Source: Micavibrio sp.
Lineage (GTDB): Bacteria > Pseudomonadota > Alphaproteobacteria > Micavibrionales > UBA2020
Direction of reading: 5' to 3'
NCBI GenBank assembly: GCA_028283745.1
Contig: JAPWJZ010000009.1
Span: 305,524-369,523 of the forward strand
DNA: 64,000 nt
The position numbers and the translations under genes are program-made. The notes beneath the pieces were generated by a model, which was not told the DNA's origin, searched no databases, and was given only the letters and a program-made list of their open reading frames with translations. Shown here in pieces: positions 9,142 to 19,713 of the stretch. Every line of letters starts with the position of its first letter. Position 1 is the stretch's first letter.

Positions 9142-9500
9142 TTCTTCGTTTCGCCGCGGTGCCGCCAGTCCAGCAGCATGATGTAGGCCTTCACCGCCGG
9201 CAACAGCAGCAGCACAATGCCCATGCCGATAAAGCCAAACACCAGCGCATGCACCCACAGCGGCGGCGCTGCGATTTTATCCAGCAGCAGCGCCATGGGG
9301 ATGAGAGATGCGCCAAGGAAGAAGATAAGGAATACGGCGGCCCCATCGCCAATGTCATGCGCGCCCAGCGCGGCCCCGCAGTCGCCGCATTTTTCAACGA
9401 CGGTGATGGAATGCTTTTGGAACAGCCGGCCCTTGCGGCACACCGGGCAGCGGGGCCTGAAGCAGAAGGCAAGATCGCGCAGGAAAGCCATGACAGTCAC
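9138..9500 (-). CDS. DUF983 family protein
   Basis: 120 residues with two Cys pairs, RPRCPVCRKGRLF and VEKCGDCGAAL, followed by HDIGDGAAVFLIFFLG and a second membrane segment (LWVHALVFGFIGMGIVLLLLPAVKAY). This is the DUF983 pattern: a short membrane protein with a zinc-ribbon-like head, regularly encoded among cytochrome oxidase genes in alphaproteobacteria. Its exact job is unknown; an assembly role is inferred from position between coxC and SURF1. Confidence 0.9.
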   Translation of the reverse strand: MTVMAFLRDLAFCFRPRCPVCRKGRLFQKHSITVVEKCGDCGAALGAHDIGDGAAVFLIFFLGASLIPMALLLDKIAAPPLWVHALVFGFIGMGIVLLLLPAVKAYIMLLDWRHRGETKN

Positions 9501-9511
9501 CCCTTAAAAGA

Positions 9512-9547
9512 CTTGCGCCCGCGTACTTAAAAATACGCGGGCGCAAG
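9512..9547 (-). terminator. Strong hairpin terminator after ctaE
   Basis: Perfect 14-bp arms (CTTGCGCCCGCGTA and its complement) around an 8-nt A-rich loop. On the minus strand the stem is followed by TCTTTT. It lies just after the ctaE stop and before DUF983, so it should end or reduce transcription from the ctaC-ctaE genes. Confidence 0.75.
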
Positions 9548-9567
9548 GAATTGAAAACGGCGGACGC

Positions 9568-10440
9568 TTACGCGTTGCCCCACCAGTAAATGGCGGTGAA
9601 CAGGAACAGCCATACAACGTCAACGAAGTGCCAGTACCAGGCCGCCGCTTCAAAGCCGAAGTGGCTCTTGGAAGTAAAGTGGCCCTTTTCGTTGCGGAAA
9701 TAGCTGACGATCAGGAAAATGGTGCCGACCAGCACGTGGAAGCCGTGGAAACCCGTCGCCATGTAGAAGGCGGAGGAATAGACGTTTTCCGTGAACTTGA
9801 AGCTGGCGTGGTAATATTCAAACGCCTGGAAGCAGGTGAAGGCCGCGCCAAGGAAGATGGTGAGCAGCAGCGCCTTCGACGCTTCTTCGCGCTTGTCTTC
9901 CAGAATGGCGTGGTGCGCCCAGGTGACGGTGCAGCCGGACAGCAGCAGCAGCATGGTCATGAGGAACGGCAGGTCAAACGCTTCGACCGCGTGAATGGTC
10001 TTGGGCGGCCAGACGAAGCCGATTGCTTCCTTCGGGTACAGGCTGCTGTCAAAGAAGGCCCAGAAGAAGGCGACGAAGAACATGACTTCGGACGAAATGA
10101 ACAGCGCCATGCCATAACGGAAGCCGATTTTGGTGACGGGCGAATGCGCCTTTTCAACCACGGCCTCCTTAATCACATCACGCCACCAGCGCCACATGAC
10201 GTACAGCACGGCGGCGAAGCCCAGCAGCACGCCCTTGAGGCCGAACTGGAAGTTGCCAATCGCGCTATCTTTGAGCGATTTCAGGATGTCGCTGACCTGC
10301 ACGTGGTGCATGTACAGCACGGCCGTCACGGCGAGAAGCCCGGCGGAGAATGCGCCCGCCAGCGGCCAGACGCTGGGCGTCAGGATATGGTACGGGTGCG
10401 GCTTGCCGTTTTTAAGGTCATACTGGGGAACGTCGGACAT
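9568..10440 (-). CDS. ctaE: Cytochrome c oxidase subunit III
   Basis: 290 residues with seven hydrophobic segments. Family blocks are HPYHILTPSVWPLAGAFSAG, MWRWWRDVIKEA, FRYGMALFISSEVMFFVAFFWAFF, GCTVTWAHHAI, YYHASF and the C-terminal GFHGFHVLVGTIFL with HFGFEAAAWYWHFVDVVWL. Subunit III is part of the aa3 complex in the cytoplasmic membrane and stabilises proton uptake by subunit I. It follows ctaG with 40 bp between them. Confidence 0.96.
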   Translation of the reverse strand: MSDVPQYDLKNGKPHPYHILTPSVWPLAGAFSAGLLAVTAVLYMHHVQVSDILKSLKDSAIGNFQFGLKGVLLGFAAVLYVMWRWWRDVIKEAVVEKAHSPVTKIGFRYGMALFISSEVMFFVAFFWAFFDSSLYPKEAIGFVWPPKTIHAVEAFDLPFLMTMLLLLSGCTVTWAHHAILEDKREEASKALLLTIFLGAAFTCFQAFEYYHASFKFTENVYSSAFYMATGFHGFHVLVGTIFLIVSYFRNEKGHFTSKSHFGFEAAAWYWHFVDVVWLFLFTAIYWWGNA

Positions 10441-10480
10441 TTTGTTTTCCTTCTTGGCGCTTTAGCGTGGTCTTTTGCCG

Positions 10481-11083
10481 TTAGTTGATGGCCTTCGGCT
10501 TGTCATCGGGAGTATTTTCAAATTTCGCGATGGCCTGTTCCAGCTCCGGCGTGTCTTCGCGGAAGAAGGTATAGGACAGCGTGATGGTTTTAACGTCGGC
10601 CATGTCGGGGTCGTCGACGATTTTCGGGTCAACGTAGAACACGACGGGCATGTGGACTTTTTCATGCGGCTTCAGCGTTTGCTGACCGAAGCAGAAGCAC
10701 TGGGTCTTGAAAAAGTATTTGCCGGCCTGCAGCGGTGTCACGTTATAAATCGCGCTGCCGGTCACGGTTTCATTGGTCTTGTTTTCCGCATAGAACGATG
10801 CGTAACCATCTGCGCCGATTTTCAGCGTCATCGGCCCCTGCTCCGGCCCAAAGGCCCATTTCAGGGCGGGGTTGACGTCTGCGTTGAAGCGGATGGTAAT
10901 CTCGCGGTTGATTTCTTTGTGCTGGGTGGTTTTTTCCGCCGTCTGCGTGGTGCCGCCCCAGCCCGTGACCTTGCATGTCAGGCGGTATAGCGGCGCAGAC
11001 AGGAAGGACATCACGATCATGACGCCGACAACGCCAAGCGTGATCCGCATAACCTTCCTGTTTTTGCGCTGCATGTCGTCCAT
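10481..11083 (-). CDS. ctaG: Cytochrome c oxidase assembly protein CtaG/Cox11
   Basis: 200 residues: one N-terminal membrane helix (VMRITLGVVGVMIVMSFLSAPLYRLTCKVTG) and a periplasmic domain with the copper motif KTQCFCFGQQTL near residue 130, followed by MPVVFYVDP. Cox11 delivers copper to the CuB site of subunit I. The start is one base after the stop of the 40-residue CoxF-like gene, so the two are translationally close. Confidence 0.95.
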   Translation of the reverse strand: MDDMQRKNRKVMRITLGVVGVMIVMSFLSAPLYRLTCKVTGWGGTTQTAEKTTQHKEINREITIRFNADVNPALKWAFGPEQGPMTLKIGADGYASFYAENKTNETVTGSAIYNVTPLQAGKYFFKTQCFCFGQQTLKPHEKVHMPVVFYVDPKIVDDPDMADVKTITLSYTFFREDTPELEQAIAKFENTPDDKPKAIN

Positions 11084-11084
11084 A

Positions 11085-11207
11085 TCAGCCGCCGTTCTTC
11101 ATGCGGATAATGCTGACGAAAAACACCGTCGCCACGAAGGCGAAGATGGCAAGCATGATGGCGTAGTTCTTGGATTTTTTGCGCTTGTGCAGCTCGCTAT
11201 GCGGCAT
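11085..11207 (-). CDS. Short CoxF-like membrane protein of the oxidase cluster
   Basis: A 40-residue minus-strand reading frame, MPHSELHKRKKSKNYAIM followed by LAIFAFVATVFFVSIIRMKNGG. It has a basic N-terminus and one transmembrane helix. It fills the gap between ctaB and ctaG exactly: the start is 3 bp after the ctaB stop and the stop is one base before the ctaG ATG. Small single-helix proteins at this place are labelled CoxF in other alphaproteobacteria; the match here rests on position and size. Confidence 0.7.
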   Translation of the reverse strand: MPHSELHKRKKSKNYAIMLAIFAFVATVFFVSIIRMKNGG

Positions 11208-11210
11208 GGC

Positions 11211-12152
11211 TTAAACCCCGCACAGCATCAAAAGGGTGAACAGGCCGAACAGATAGAAAATGGAATAGCCGAACATCAGCTTCGCATAGCGGTAGCTGCC
11301 CTTTTCGCGGCAGACGCGGAAGCAGCTGAGGATGAAGAAGCCCTGCAGCGCGGCGGCGGCGATAAGGTAGTACATGTTCGCCATGTGCATGAAGTACGGG
11401 GCCAGCACGAAGGGGGTCATGAGCAGCGTGTAGAACATCATCTGCTTTTTGGTGGAAGCTTCGCCTGCGACAACCGGCATCATCGGCACGCCGGCTTTTT
11501 TGTAGTCATCGTTGCGGTACAGCGCCAGCGCCCAGAAGTGCGGCGGGGTCCACAGGAAAATCAGCGTGAACAGCAGGATGGATTCGATCGACACCTGGCC
11601 GGTCGATGCCGCCCAGCCGATCATCGGCGGGAAAGCGCCGGCGGCGCCGCCAATCACGATGTTCTGCGGCGTAATGCGCTTCAGCCAGATGGTATAGATG
11701 ACGACGTAAAAAAAATTGGCAAAGGCCAGCAGGAAGGCTGCGGTCCAGTTCAGCGCAAGGCCCATCAGCCCGACTGACAGAATGCTGAGGACGACGCCGA
11801 AACCCAAGGCATCCGCCGGTTCGATGCGGCCTTGAGGCAGCGGGCGGTTTTTGGTGCGGGCCATGACAGCGTCAAGGTCGCTTTCGTACCACATGTTAAT
11901 GGCGCCGGCAGCGCCCGCGCCAACAGCAATGCAGAACACGGCAACCAGCGCCAGGAACGGATGCAAGGCGCCCGCGCCAAAGCCGATATGCACAGGCGCG
12001 GCCACCATGCCGGCAACGCCGGTAAAGACGACCAGCGTCATGACGCGCGGCTTCAACAGCTCGATGAAGTCGCCAATACGCGCTTCAGCTCCCGTTTGCA
12101 CGGGAGCTGATTCAAACCCTTGCGGGGGCACGTATGTCGCCATTTCGGCCAT
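11211..12152 (-). CDS. ctaB: Protohaem IX farnesyltransferase (haem O synthase)
   Basis: 313 residues from the ATG at 12152, which sits 2 bp after the ctaD stop; a longer frame exists but would overlap ctaD. The enzyme adds a farnesyl group to haem b to make haem O for the oxidase. The first prenyltransferase motif is [21 protein letters not shown] and the second region is [27 protein letters not shown]. Nine or so hydrophobic segments fit an integral membrane UbiA-type enzyme. Position between ctaD and ctaG is standard for alphaproteobacteria. Confidence 0.94.
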   Translation of the reverse strand: MAEMATYVPPQGFESAPVQTGAEARIGDFIELLKPRVMTLVVFTGVAGMVAAPVHIGFGAGALHPFLALVAVFCIAVGAGAAGAINMWYESDLDAVMARTKNRPLPQGRIEPADALGFGVVLSILSVGLMGLALNWTAAFLLAFANFFYVVIYTIWLKRITPQNIVIGGAAGAFPPMIGWAASTGQVSIESILLFTLIFLWTPPHFWALALYRNDDYKKAGVPMMPVVAGEASTKKQMMFYTLLMTPFVLAPYFMHMANMYYLIAAAALQGFFILSCFRVCREKGSYRYAKLMFGYSIFYLFGLFTLLMLCGV

Positions 12153-12154
12153 GC

Positions 12155-13789
<1,635 letters not shown>

Positions 13790-14860
13790 TTACTCTCCCT
13801 TTTTAGCGGGTTCTTTTTTGCCCGCTTCTTTTTTATCGGTTTTGGTGGCTTTGTCTTTTGCGGCAGCTGCTGCTTTGTCTTTATCGGCAGCGGCGGCTTT
13901 TTCTTTCGCGTCCGCAGCAGCCTTGTCAGCAGCCTCTTTCGCGTCCTTGGCGGCTTTGTCAGCGGCGATTTCCGCCGGCATCTTGCCGCCCTGCTTGTGT
14001 ACCCAGTCAGCAAAAGCCGCTTTGGAAACGGCATGGATCTCGATCGGCATAAAGCCGTGGCCCTGGCCGCAAATTTCCGAACACTGGCCGTAGAACGTGC
14101 CTTCGCGGTCGATGCGGACCCAGGTTTCGTTGTGGCGGCCCGGCACGGCGTCAAGCTTCACGCCCATGGACGGCATCGCCCAGGAGTGAATAACGTCTGC
14201 GCCCGTCATGATGAGGCGGATGTTGGTGTCGACCGGCAGCACGACCGGGTTGTCGGTCGAAAGCAGTTCCTGCTGGCCCGGCTTCAGGTCTTTTTCCTGC
14301 ACAAGGTTGCTCATGAAGTTCACGCCGCCGTTGTCGGGGTATTCATAGCCCCAGTACCACTGGTAACCGGTGATGTTCAGCGTCATCTCGGCATCCTGCG
14401 TGCGGTCAACGTAGTACAGCATGCGCATGGACGGCACGACGATAAGAAGAAGGAGAAGAACCGGCACAAGCGTCCACACGATTTCGAGCAGCGTGTTGTG
14501 CGTGGTCTTCGACGGTTTCGGGTTGGCTTTTTCGTTGTAGCGCACCATGACCCAGAACAGCAGGAGCATGACGAAGATGACGATACCGACAGCGATGGGC
14601 ATCAGCTGGTGGTTGTGGAAGTCTTCCATCCGCTCTTTCATCGGCGAGGCCGGGGCCTGCAAGCCCATTTCCCACGGGCGCGCCATGCCGATCATCTTGC
14701 CATCGGCATCGGTGATGGGGCCCTGCGCGTTGTACGCGGCGGAAATACCTTCAGCAGCCGAAGCGGCTGTTTCTGTCGCGGCGCGCGCGGGGGCGGATGC
14801 CGCCACCATAGCTGCGATAAAGCTGGAGATATGGAGTGGATTGATTCTTTTTAGCGTCAT
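13790..14860 (-). CDS. ctaC: Cytochrome c oxidase subunit II with Ala/Lys-rich tail
   Basis: 356 residues from the ATG at 14860 (MTLKRINPLHISSF). A longer frame to 14980 adds 40 unlikely residues before the signal peptide. After the signal sequence (ending near ASAPARA) come two membrane helices and the periplasmic cupredoxin domain. It has the aromatic electron-entry patch YQWYWGYEYPD and the CuA site GQCSEICGQGHGFMPI. The last 70 or so residues are an Ala/Lys/Asp repeat-like tail (DKAAKDAKEAADKAAADAK and so on) not needed for CuA and not normal for the family. First gene of the oxidase structural block. Confidence 0.95.
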   Translation of the reverse strand: MTLKRINPLHISSFIAAMVAASAPARAATETAASAAEGISAAYNAQGPITDADGKMIGMARPWEMGLQAPASPMKERMEDFHNHQLMPIAVGIVIFVMLLLFWVMVRYNEKANPKPSKTTHNTLLEIVWTLVPVLLLLLIVVPSMRMLYYVDRTQDAEMTLNITGYQWYWGYEYPDNGGVNFMSNLVQEKDLKPGQQELLSTDNPVVLPVDTNIRLIMTGADVIHSWAMPSMGVKLDAVPGRHNETWVRIDREGTFYGQCSEICGQGHGFMPIEIHAVSKAAFADWVHKQGGKMPAEIAADKAAKDAKEAADKAAADAKEKAAAADKDKAAAAAKDKATKTDKKEAGKKEPAKKGE

Positions 14861-14915
14861 TTTTCTTGAATCCGTCTTTTGAATCCGCGGCTTGGCGCTG
14901 CGCTTGGAAGGTGCC

Positions 14916-14930
14916 GGACATGAAATGTCC
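14916..14930. promoter_or_regulatory. Inverted repeat upstream of ctaC, possible operator
   Basis: GGACAT and ATGTCC flank GAA, 56 bp upstream of the ctaC start. A second symmetric site, CACTT-TAT-AAGTG, lies about 25 bp further upstream near TATA-rich sequence that could be the promoter. Symmetry alone suggests a regulator site; no regulator can be named. Confidence 0.3.
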
Positions 14931-15066
14931 TGTCGAATATATACACCTGCGCACTTTATAAGTGAAGCGCAGATCGACAATTTTTGAATTACATAATGCC
15001 GCCGTCGCGGCTTATTTATGAAGGGCTTAAAACCGGAAAAAGCCTTAAGGTCCGCAAGCGCAAGCC

Positions 15067-15342
15067 TTAAGACGAACAGGCGCGTGCGGCATCCATATCG
15101 GCAAGGCGGCGGGCGACACTGGCCAGTTCATGGTCCATGCCGCGTACAGCGCGGTAATCCAGCGGGTTTTGCCGCATCAGCCGCGCGCGTTCATACTGCG
15201 CCTCGCGGCGGTATTCGGCGGTCAGTTTCCACAATAAAAATTGCAGATAAGCCTGCGCCATGCGGTTGATGAGATGTTCAAGCCCGAAAGCGGCCTGAAA
15301 ATGGTGGGCGACCGAAGTACTGGTAACACGGCGGGGATTCAT
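15067..15342 (-). CDS. Small hypothetical helical protein
   Basis: 91 residues, Arg- and Ala-rich, no membrane segment or signal peptide; predicted to be mostly helical (for example FGLEHLINRMAQAYLQFLLWKL). A clear ribosome site GGAGA lies 5 nt before the ATG, which supports it over the overlapping plus-strand frame. It sits alone between engB and ctaC. I do not recognise a family. Confidence 0.55.
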   Translation of the reverse strand: MNPRRVTSTSVAHHFQAAFGLEHLINRMAQAYLQFLLWKLTAEYRREAQYERARLMRQNPLDYRAVRGMDHELASVARRLADMDAARACSS

Positions 15343-15496
15343 TCCATCTCCGTCTGCAGTTCAGCGATATATGGATAATACGTGCCGCCCCGTCCCCTGT
15401 CAAACCCGCCAGAGATTCGCCCCGCTTTTCAATTGATTACGCATCCGCCCATTTTTGGCGGAACAGCCCCTGCCCTTTTTTAACGGCTGTTCGCCG

Positions 15497-16132
15497 TTAA
15501 ACCAGCGTCAGAATCGCGCGCAGGGTGGAGATGCCGCCGCCGTTGGCGGCACTCGTGACGTAGATTTTAGGGAAGGCGCACTTGTACTGATCCAGCTCGC
15601 CCTCGACCTTTTCGACGAGCGCAGCCAGATCCGCAGGGCGGGTTTTATCCGCCTTGGTCAAAATGCACACGTAGGGTACGGAAGCTTTATCGAGCGTTTC
15701 CATCGTTTCCTGGTCTGCCGCCATAATGCCGTGGCGTGCATCGATAAGGACGAAAACGCGGCGCAGCGCCTGACGGTTTTTCAGGTAGCCCTGCACAACC
15801 GCGTTCCAGTGCTCGACCTTGGTTTTGGAAGCAACGGCATAGCCGTAGCCCGGCAGGTCAACCAATTGCATGGAATCGCCAAGCTTGAAAAAGTTGAGCT
15901 GCTGCGTGCGGCCGGGCGTGGCCGAAGCGCGCGCCAGCGCCTTGCGGCCCGTGAGCGCGTTGATGAGGCTCGACTTGCCGACGTTGGAGCGGCCGGCAAA
16001 GGCCACTTCCGGCAGTTCCATGGGAGGAATGTCGACAAGGCGCTGCGCGCCCGCGATGAAAATACATTCCTGGCGGAACAGCTTTTCGCCCTTTTTAACC
16101 GCGGCGTCGGTGATGTCGAAACCCTGTTTCAC
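15497..16132 (-). CDS. engB: Ribosome biogenesis GTPase EngB (YihA/YsxC)
   Basis: 211 residues. GTPase motifs in order: G1 FAGRSNVGKSSLIN (about 45), G2 ATPGRTQ, G3 LVDLPGYGYA, G4 LTKADK and G5-like VTSAANGGG. Lengths and motifs are those of the EngB family, needed for assembly of the large ribosomal subunit. It starts 4 bp after the yidC stop and is the last gene of the rpmH-rnpA-yidD-yidC-engB run. Confidence 0.95.
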   Translation of the reverse strand: MKQGFDITDAAVKKGEKLFRQECIFIAGAQRLVDIPPMELPEVAFAGRSNVGKSSLINALTGRKALARASATPGRTQQLNFFKLGDSMQLVDLPGYGYAVASKTKVEHWNAVVQGYLKNRQALRRVFVLIDARHGIMAADQETMETLDKASVPYVCILTKADKTRPADLAALVEKVEGELDQYKCAFPKIYVTSAANGGGISTLRAILTLV

Positions 16133-16136
16133 GAAA

Positions 16137-17954
16137 TTATTCCTTCGCTGCCTTCTTCTTGCGGCGTTCCGAGTGACCGTGGATGATCGACGTCTTCTGG
16201 TCGCCGTATTTATTGAGAATATAATATTGCTGGAAGAGCGACAATACGTTCGACCACGTCCAGTACACGATAAGACCGACGGCGAATTGCGCCATCATGA
16301 CCGTCGCGATCAGCGGGAAGTAGGTTTGCAGGCGTTCCTGCGCGGCATCCGGCATGGGCGGGGTGATGCGTTTTTGCAAAACCATGGTGATGCAGAACAG
16401 CACGGGCCACGCACCAATCATCAGCGGCGCGGGCGGCGTCCACGGCACGGCGCCGAAGAGGTTGAAGACGGAGGTGGGGTCCGACGCCGACAAGTCGTGG
16501 ATCCAGCCCCAGAACGGCGCGTGGCGCAGCTCAACCGAAATCAAGATCACTTTATACAGCGCAAAAATAATCGGAATCTGGATGATGAGCGGCCAGCAGC
16601 CGGAGAACGGGTTGGCGTTTTCTTTTTTATACAGCTCGAAAATTTCCATCTGCAGGCGGGCCTTGTCGCCGTCCTTGTACTTCTCCTGCAGTTCCTTCAG
16701 TCGCGGGGCGAGGACGCGCATTTTCGCCATGGAGCGGAAAGACTTGCTGGCCAGCGGGAAGACGCAGGCACGCACGACGACCGTCATGACGAGGATGGAG
16801 GCGCCGACGTAATACGCGCCGAAGCCGATGGCCTTGAAACCCGCCATAATAAGGTGCAGCAGGTAGAAGAAGGGCTTGGTGATCAGGTAGTAGATACCAA
16901 AGTCGATGCCCAGTTCCAGCCGCGCGAAGCCGTATTTTTGCTGATAGGCTTCCATGACCGGCATTTCCTTCACGCCGGCATAAAGATATGACGTTTCGGT
17001 ATAGTCCTTGCCCGCGGCGACGACGGTATCGGCATCCACGATATCGGTCTGGTAGTTTTCCTTGCCGGTATCTTTTTTGAGGGAGCCGATGATGCGGGCG
17101 TTAAACTTCTGCTGCGGTTCCGGCAGCATGGCGACAAGCCAGTACTTGTCCGAAATGCCAACCCAGCCGGTCACGTCGCTGAGGTCGACTTTTTTGTCGT
17201 TCGCGAGGTCTTTGTAGGAGGGGTCATATTTTTCATTCGCGAGGAAGCCGATGGGGCCTTCATGCAGGGTGTACAGGCCCTTGAAGTCCACGGGTTTGCT
17301 GTTGCGCGCGGCGGTGTGGTAGGCGTTTAGCGTCACGCTGTCGGCGCTTTTGTTGATGACAGTCTGCGTCATGGTGAACAGGTAGTTTTCATCCAGCACA
17401 ATCGAGCGCTCGAAGGTGAGGCCCTGGCCGTTGTCCCATGTCATCACCACGGGCGCGCCGCCGCTGGTGATGGCGGCGGGGCTGCCGGCTTTTACCTGCC
17501 AGACAGTTTTTTCATCCGGCAGCTTCACCGCGCCGTTGTTGCTGAGCCAGCCGTTGTCCACATAATACGCGAAGGGCGTGCCGGCGGGCGACAGCAACGC
17601 CACGTGGTCGGTATTGTCGACGGTGGTGTATTGCTCGTTCAGCGTAATGTCATCAAGGCGGCCGCCGGTAAGCGGCAGCGAACCGCTGATGCGCGCGCCT
17701 TTAATGGGCAGGCGGGCAGCGGCCTTCAGCGCTTCGGGGCGCGTGGTCACATCGGCATCGCCGGTTTTCAGCAGCGCCTTGGTATCCCCGCGCTGCACGG
17801 CGCCGGCCTGTTGTTCCTTCTGTTCAACCTGCGCCTGTTTTTCGTGCGGCTTGGCGACGAAGAATTCAAACGCCACCAGCAGCAGCAGCGAAATGACAAT
17901 CGCCATCATCAGGCGGGCGTTGTCGAGGGGGGCGTGCGGGTCGTTCGGCTTCAT
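16137..17954 (-). CDS. yidC: Membrane protein insertase YidC
   Basis: 605 residues: an N-terminal membrane helix (LMMAIVISLLLLVAFEFFV), a large periplasmic domain (about 60-370) and the C-terminal five-helix core. The core has ACVFPLASKSFRSMAKMRVLAPRLKELQEKY cytoplasmic hairpin, NPFSGCWPLIIQIPIIFALYKV and a basic end (HSERRKKKAAKE). YidC inserts and folds inner-membrane proteins alone or with SecYEG. It follows yidD by 84 bp in the classical order rpmH-rnpA-yidD-yidC. Confidence 0.97.
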   Translation of the reverse strand: MKPNDPHAPLDNARLMMAIVISLLLLVAFEFFVAKPHEKQAQVEQKEQQAGAVQRGDTKALLKTGDADVTTRPEALKAAARLPIKGARISGSLPLTGGRLDDITLNEQYTTVDNTDHVALLSPAGTPFAYYVDNGWLSNNGAVKLPDEKTVWQVKAGSPAAITSGGAPVVMTWDNGQGLTFERSIVLDENYLFTMTQTVINKSADSVTLNAYHTAARNSKPVDFKGLYTLHEGPIGFLANEKYDPSYKDLANDKKVDLSDVTGWVGISDKYWLVAMLPEPQQKFNARIIGSLKKDTGKENYQTDIVDADTVVAAGKDYTETSYLYAGVKEMPVMEAYQQKYGFARLELGIDFGIYYLITKPFFYLLHLIMAGFKAIGFGAYYVGASILVMTVVVRACVFPLASKSFRSMAKMRVLAPRLKELQEKYKDGDKARLQMEIFELYKKENANPFSGCWPLIIQIPIIFALYKVILISVELRHAPFWGWIHDLSASDPTSVFNLFGAVPWTPPAPLMIGAWPVLFCITMVLQKRITPPMPDAAQERLQTYFPLIATVMMAQFAVGLIVYWTWSNVLSLFQQYYILNKYGDQKTSIIHGHSERRKKKAAKE

Positions 17955-18038
17955 GCCTTTAGTCCTTGTTGTTTCTGGCGTTGTTTTTGGCCAATTGTCA
18001 CGGCGTGCCGGTGGCCGGCGATAGTCTTTCCGTGCGTA

Positions 18039-18320
18039 TTAATGTTGAGGCTTTTTATCACAGCCGCACGGGTTTTCAGAGAAAAAGTTAAACTTTTCCG
18101 GCACGGGGTCATACCCGCCCGGATTCCACGGGTGGCAGCGGCAGATACGGCGGGCGCCAAGCCATGCCCCCCGCGCCGCGCCGAACTTCTTAACGGCATC
18201 CGCCGTGTAATAGGAACAGGTGGGGTGGTAACGGCACTGCTTTCCCATAACGGTTGAAAGCGTGAACTGGTAAACACGAATGAAGCCCAGCAGCAGCCGC
18301 GCGGCAATCCCCTGTTTCAC
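18039..18320 (-). CDS. yidD: Membrane protein insertion efficiency factor YidD
   Basis: 93 residues with the family core LLLGFIRVYQFTLSTVMGKQCRYHPTCSYYTADAV and ICRCHPWNPGGYDPVP. The conserved Cys residues and amphipathic N-terminus are present. The C-terminus has an extra Cys pair (NPCGCDKK). It overlaps rnpA by 4 bp, as usual for this operon. It aids YidC-dependent insertion at the inner membrane. Confidence 0.95.
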   Translation of the reverse strand: MKQGIAARLLLGFIRVYQFTLSTVMGKQCRYHPTCSYYTADAVKKFGAARGAWLGARRICRCHPWNPGGYDPVPEKFNFFSENPCGCDKKPQH

Positions 18321-18661
18321 GACAGCACCTTCAAATGCGTCAGGCCCTTGATGAAGTCCTGCGACATTTTATCAAAGTCGATGCTGGCGGCAGCAGTTTT
18401 GGAGATAAGGATGACATCAAAGCCCTTGGGCGCACGGGCCTGAATAAACAGGCGCACCATTTCGCGCAGGCGGCGCTTGGCGCGGTTGCGCACCACGGCA
18501 TTGCCCACCTTGCGGCTGACAGTCAGGCCAAGGCGGAACGGTGCGGTGTCATCAAGGGGTAAAACAAGCATGATAAAAGCAGGGCAAACCCACTTTTTGC
18601 CCTGCCGCGATATGCGCTGGAATTCTGGCGACGCCTTCAGCGTGGGAACGGCGGCACACAT
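18317..18661 (-). CDS. rnpA: Ribonuclease P protein component
   Basis: 114 residues with the RNA-binding signature RNRAKRRLREMVR in the centre and FRLGLTVSRKVGNAV before it. It is the protein cofactor of RNase P, which trims the 5' ends of tRNA precursors. It lies 24 bp after rpmH and overlaps yidD by 4 bp. Confidence 0.95.
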   Translation of the reverse strand: MCAAVPTLKASPEFQRISRQGKKWVCPAFIMLVLPLDDTAPFRLGLTVSRKVGNAVVRNRAKRRLREMVRLFIQARAPKGFDVILISKTAAASIDFDKMSQDFIKGLTHLKVLS

Positions 18662-18685
18662 CGCTGCGCGCTCCCCCTACAGAAG

Positions 18686-18820
18686 TTAAGCGGAAAGGCG
18701 CTTGCGGCCTTTCGAGCGGCGGGCGCCGATGATTTTCGCGCCGTTTTTGGTCGCCATGCGGGCACGGAAACCGTGGCGGCGTTTGCGGACCAGCTTGCTA
18801 GGTTGGTAAGTACGTTTCAC
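18686..18820 (-). CDS. rpmH: 50S ribosomal protein L34 (GTG start)
   Basis: 44 residues beginning with a GTG codon: [18 protein letters not shown], then [20 protein letters not shown] and RKRLSA. This is the full L34 sequence. GGAGA lies 7 nt before the GTG. It is the first gene of the rpmH-rnpA-yidD-yidC-engB run and stands 40 bp from the promoter at 18861-18890. Confidence 0.97.
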   Translation of the reverse strand: MKRTYQPSKLVRKRRHGFRARMATKNGAKIIGARRSKGRKRLSA

Positions 18821-18860
18821 GGGTATTCTCCATCAATCTACATAAAATCCTAAGGCCGAA

Positions 18861-18890
18861 CTTATAGTGGCTTCGGGTCAGGACTGTCAA
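18861..18890 (-). promoter_or_regulatory. Sigma-70-type promoter of the rpmH operon
   Basis: Read on the minus strand: TTGACA at 18885-18890, an 18-bp spacer, and TATAAG at 18861-18866. The expected start is near 18853, about 30 nt before the rpmH GTG. Both boxes are close to consensus. Confidence 0.7.
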
Positions 18891-19053
18891 CTTATAATTA
18901 TTCATATGGCAAATCAAGGCTTTAATCGCCTTAAAACGCCCTTTTACGGGCTTTTTTGCGCTTTGCCAGCGGCGCTTATAGCTAAAATTGACTCTAAAAT
19001 CAACAAAACTGCAAACATTATGAAATATAATAGAGATACGGGGGACTTTTCAC

Positions 19054-19578
19054 ATGTCACGAAAAGTGAAGATTCTCGACCGACGATTCATACCGGCCGG
19101 GGACATTGTTATCGAGCAAGGCAATATCGGCAACCGCGCCTTCATCATTGAAAGCGGCAGGGTCGAGGTTTTCATGCGCGACGACCGCGGCCGCAACGTC
19201 AAGATTGCCGAGGCAGGCCCCGGCGAGATCATCGGCGAAATGGCGGTCATTACCGGCAACGCCCGCAGCGCCAGCATCCGCACACTTGAAAATTCCGTCC
19301 TCATCACCATTTCTGCCAAGGATATACAGGAAACCATGGGCCAGCCCGGCGGCCTCTTCCAGCATGTCATGCGGCTGATGGCAGAGCGTTTGCGCGATAC
19401 CAACGCCAAGCTGCTGGAACAGCACCGCGAACTGGCCGACATTGAAGAAGCCGCGCACATGACTGTGCATAACATCGGCCTGCATATTCCCAGCACCAAG
19501 CAGGCGGCTTTCAAGCGGGAACTGGTGCCCCTGCTCGACCGCCTCAAAAACACCCTGCAGAAGTACAGCGATGCCTGA
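19054..19578 (+). CDS. Cyclic-nucleotide-binding-domain protein without DNA-binding domain
   Basis: 174 residues. Residues about 10-115 form a cNMP-binding beta-roll: FIPAGDIVIEQGNIGNRAFIIESGRVEVF, then GPGEIIGEMAVITGNARSASIRT, the phosphate-binding cassette with the Gly-Glu and Arg-Ser pairs. After it comes a helical region (HVMRLMAERLRDTNAKLLEQ) but no helix-turn-helix. So it is unlike Crp/Fnr regulators and more like a stand-alone sensor or scaffold. A GGGGG site lies 10 nt before the ATG. The ligand (cAMP, cGMP or none) is not known. Confidence 0.8.
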   Translation: MSRKVKILDRRFIPAGDIVIEQGNIGNRAFIIESGRVEVFMRDDRGRNVKIAEAGPGEIIGEMAVITGNARSASIRTLENSVLITISAKDIQETMGQPGGLFQHVMRLMAERLRDTNAKLLEQHRELADIEEAAHMTVHNIGLHIPSTKQAAFKRELVPLLDRLKNTLQKYSDA

Positions 19579-19713
19579 AAAACCCCTCAATACCGGGCTT
19601 TAACCGCCAGCCTGGCGGGGATTTCCCCATGCCGCGGGACTAAATGACCTCCAGCGCGGGGTTAAATGAATTGACAGAAGCGCCCTTCTCCCCGATAAAA
19701 TAGCCTTGGATAT

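Noticed and set aside
18935..18957. A terminator (GCCC/GGGC followed by TTTTTT) upstream of the cNMP-binding gene
   Set aside because: The stem is only four pairs and no plus-strand gene ends before it, so support is too weak to list.
19057..19590. A 177-codon minus-strand frame opposite the cNMP-binding gene
   Set aside because: No ribosome site and no recognisable domain; the plus-strand protein is clearly cNMP-binding.
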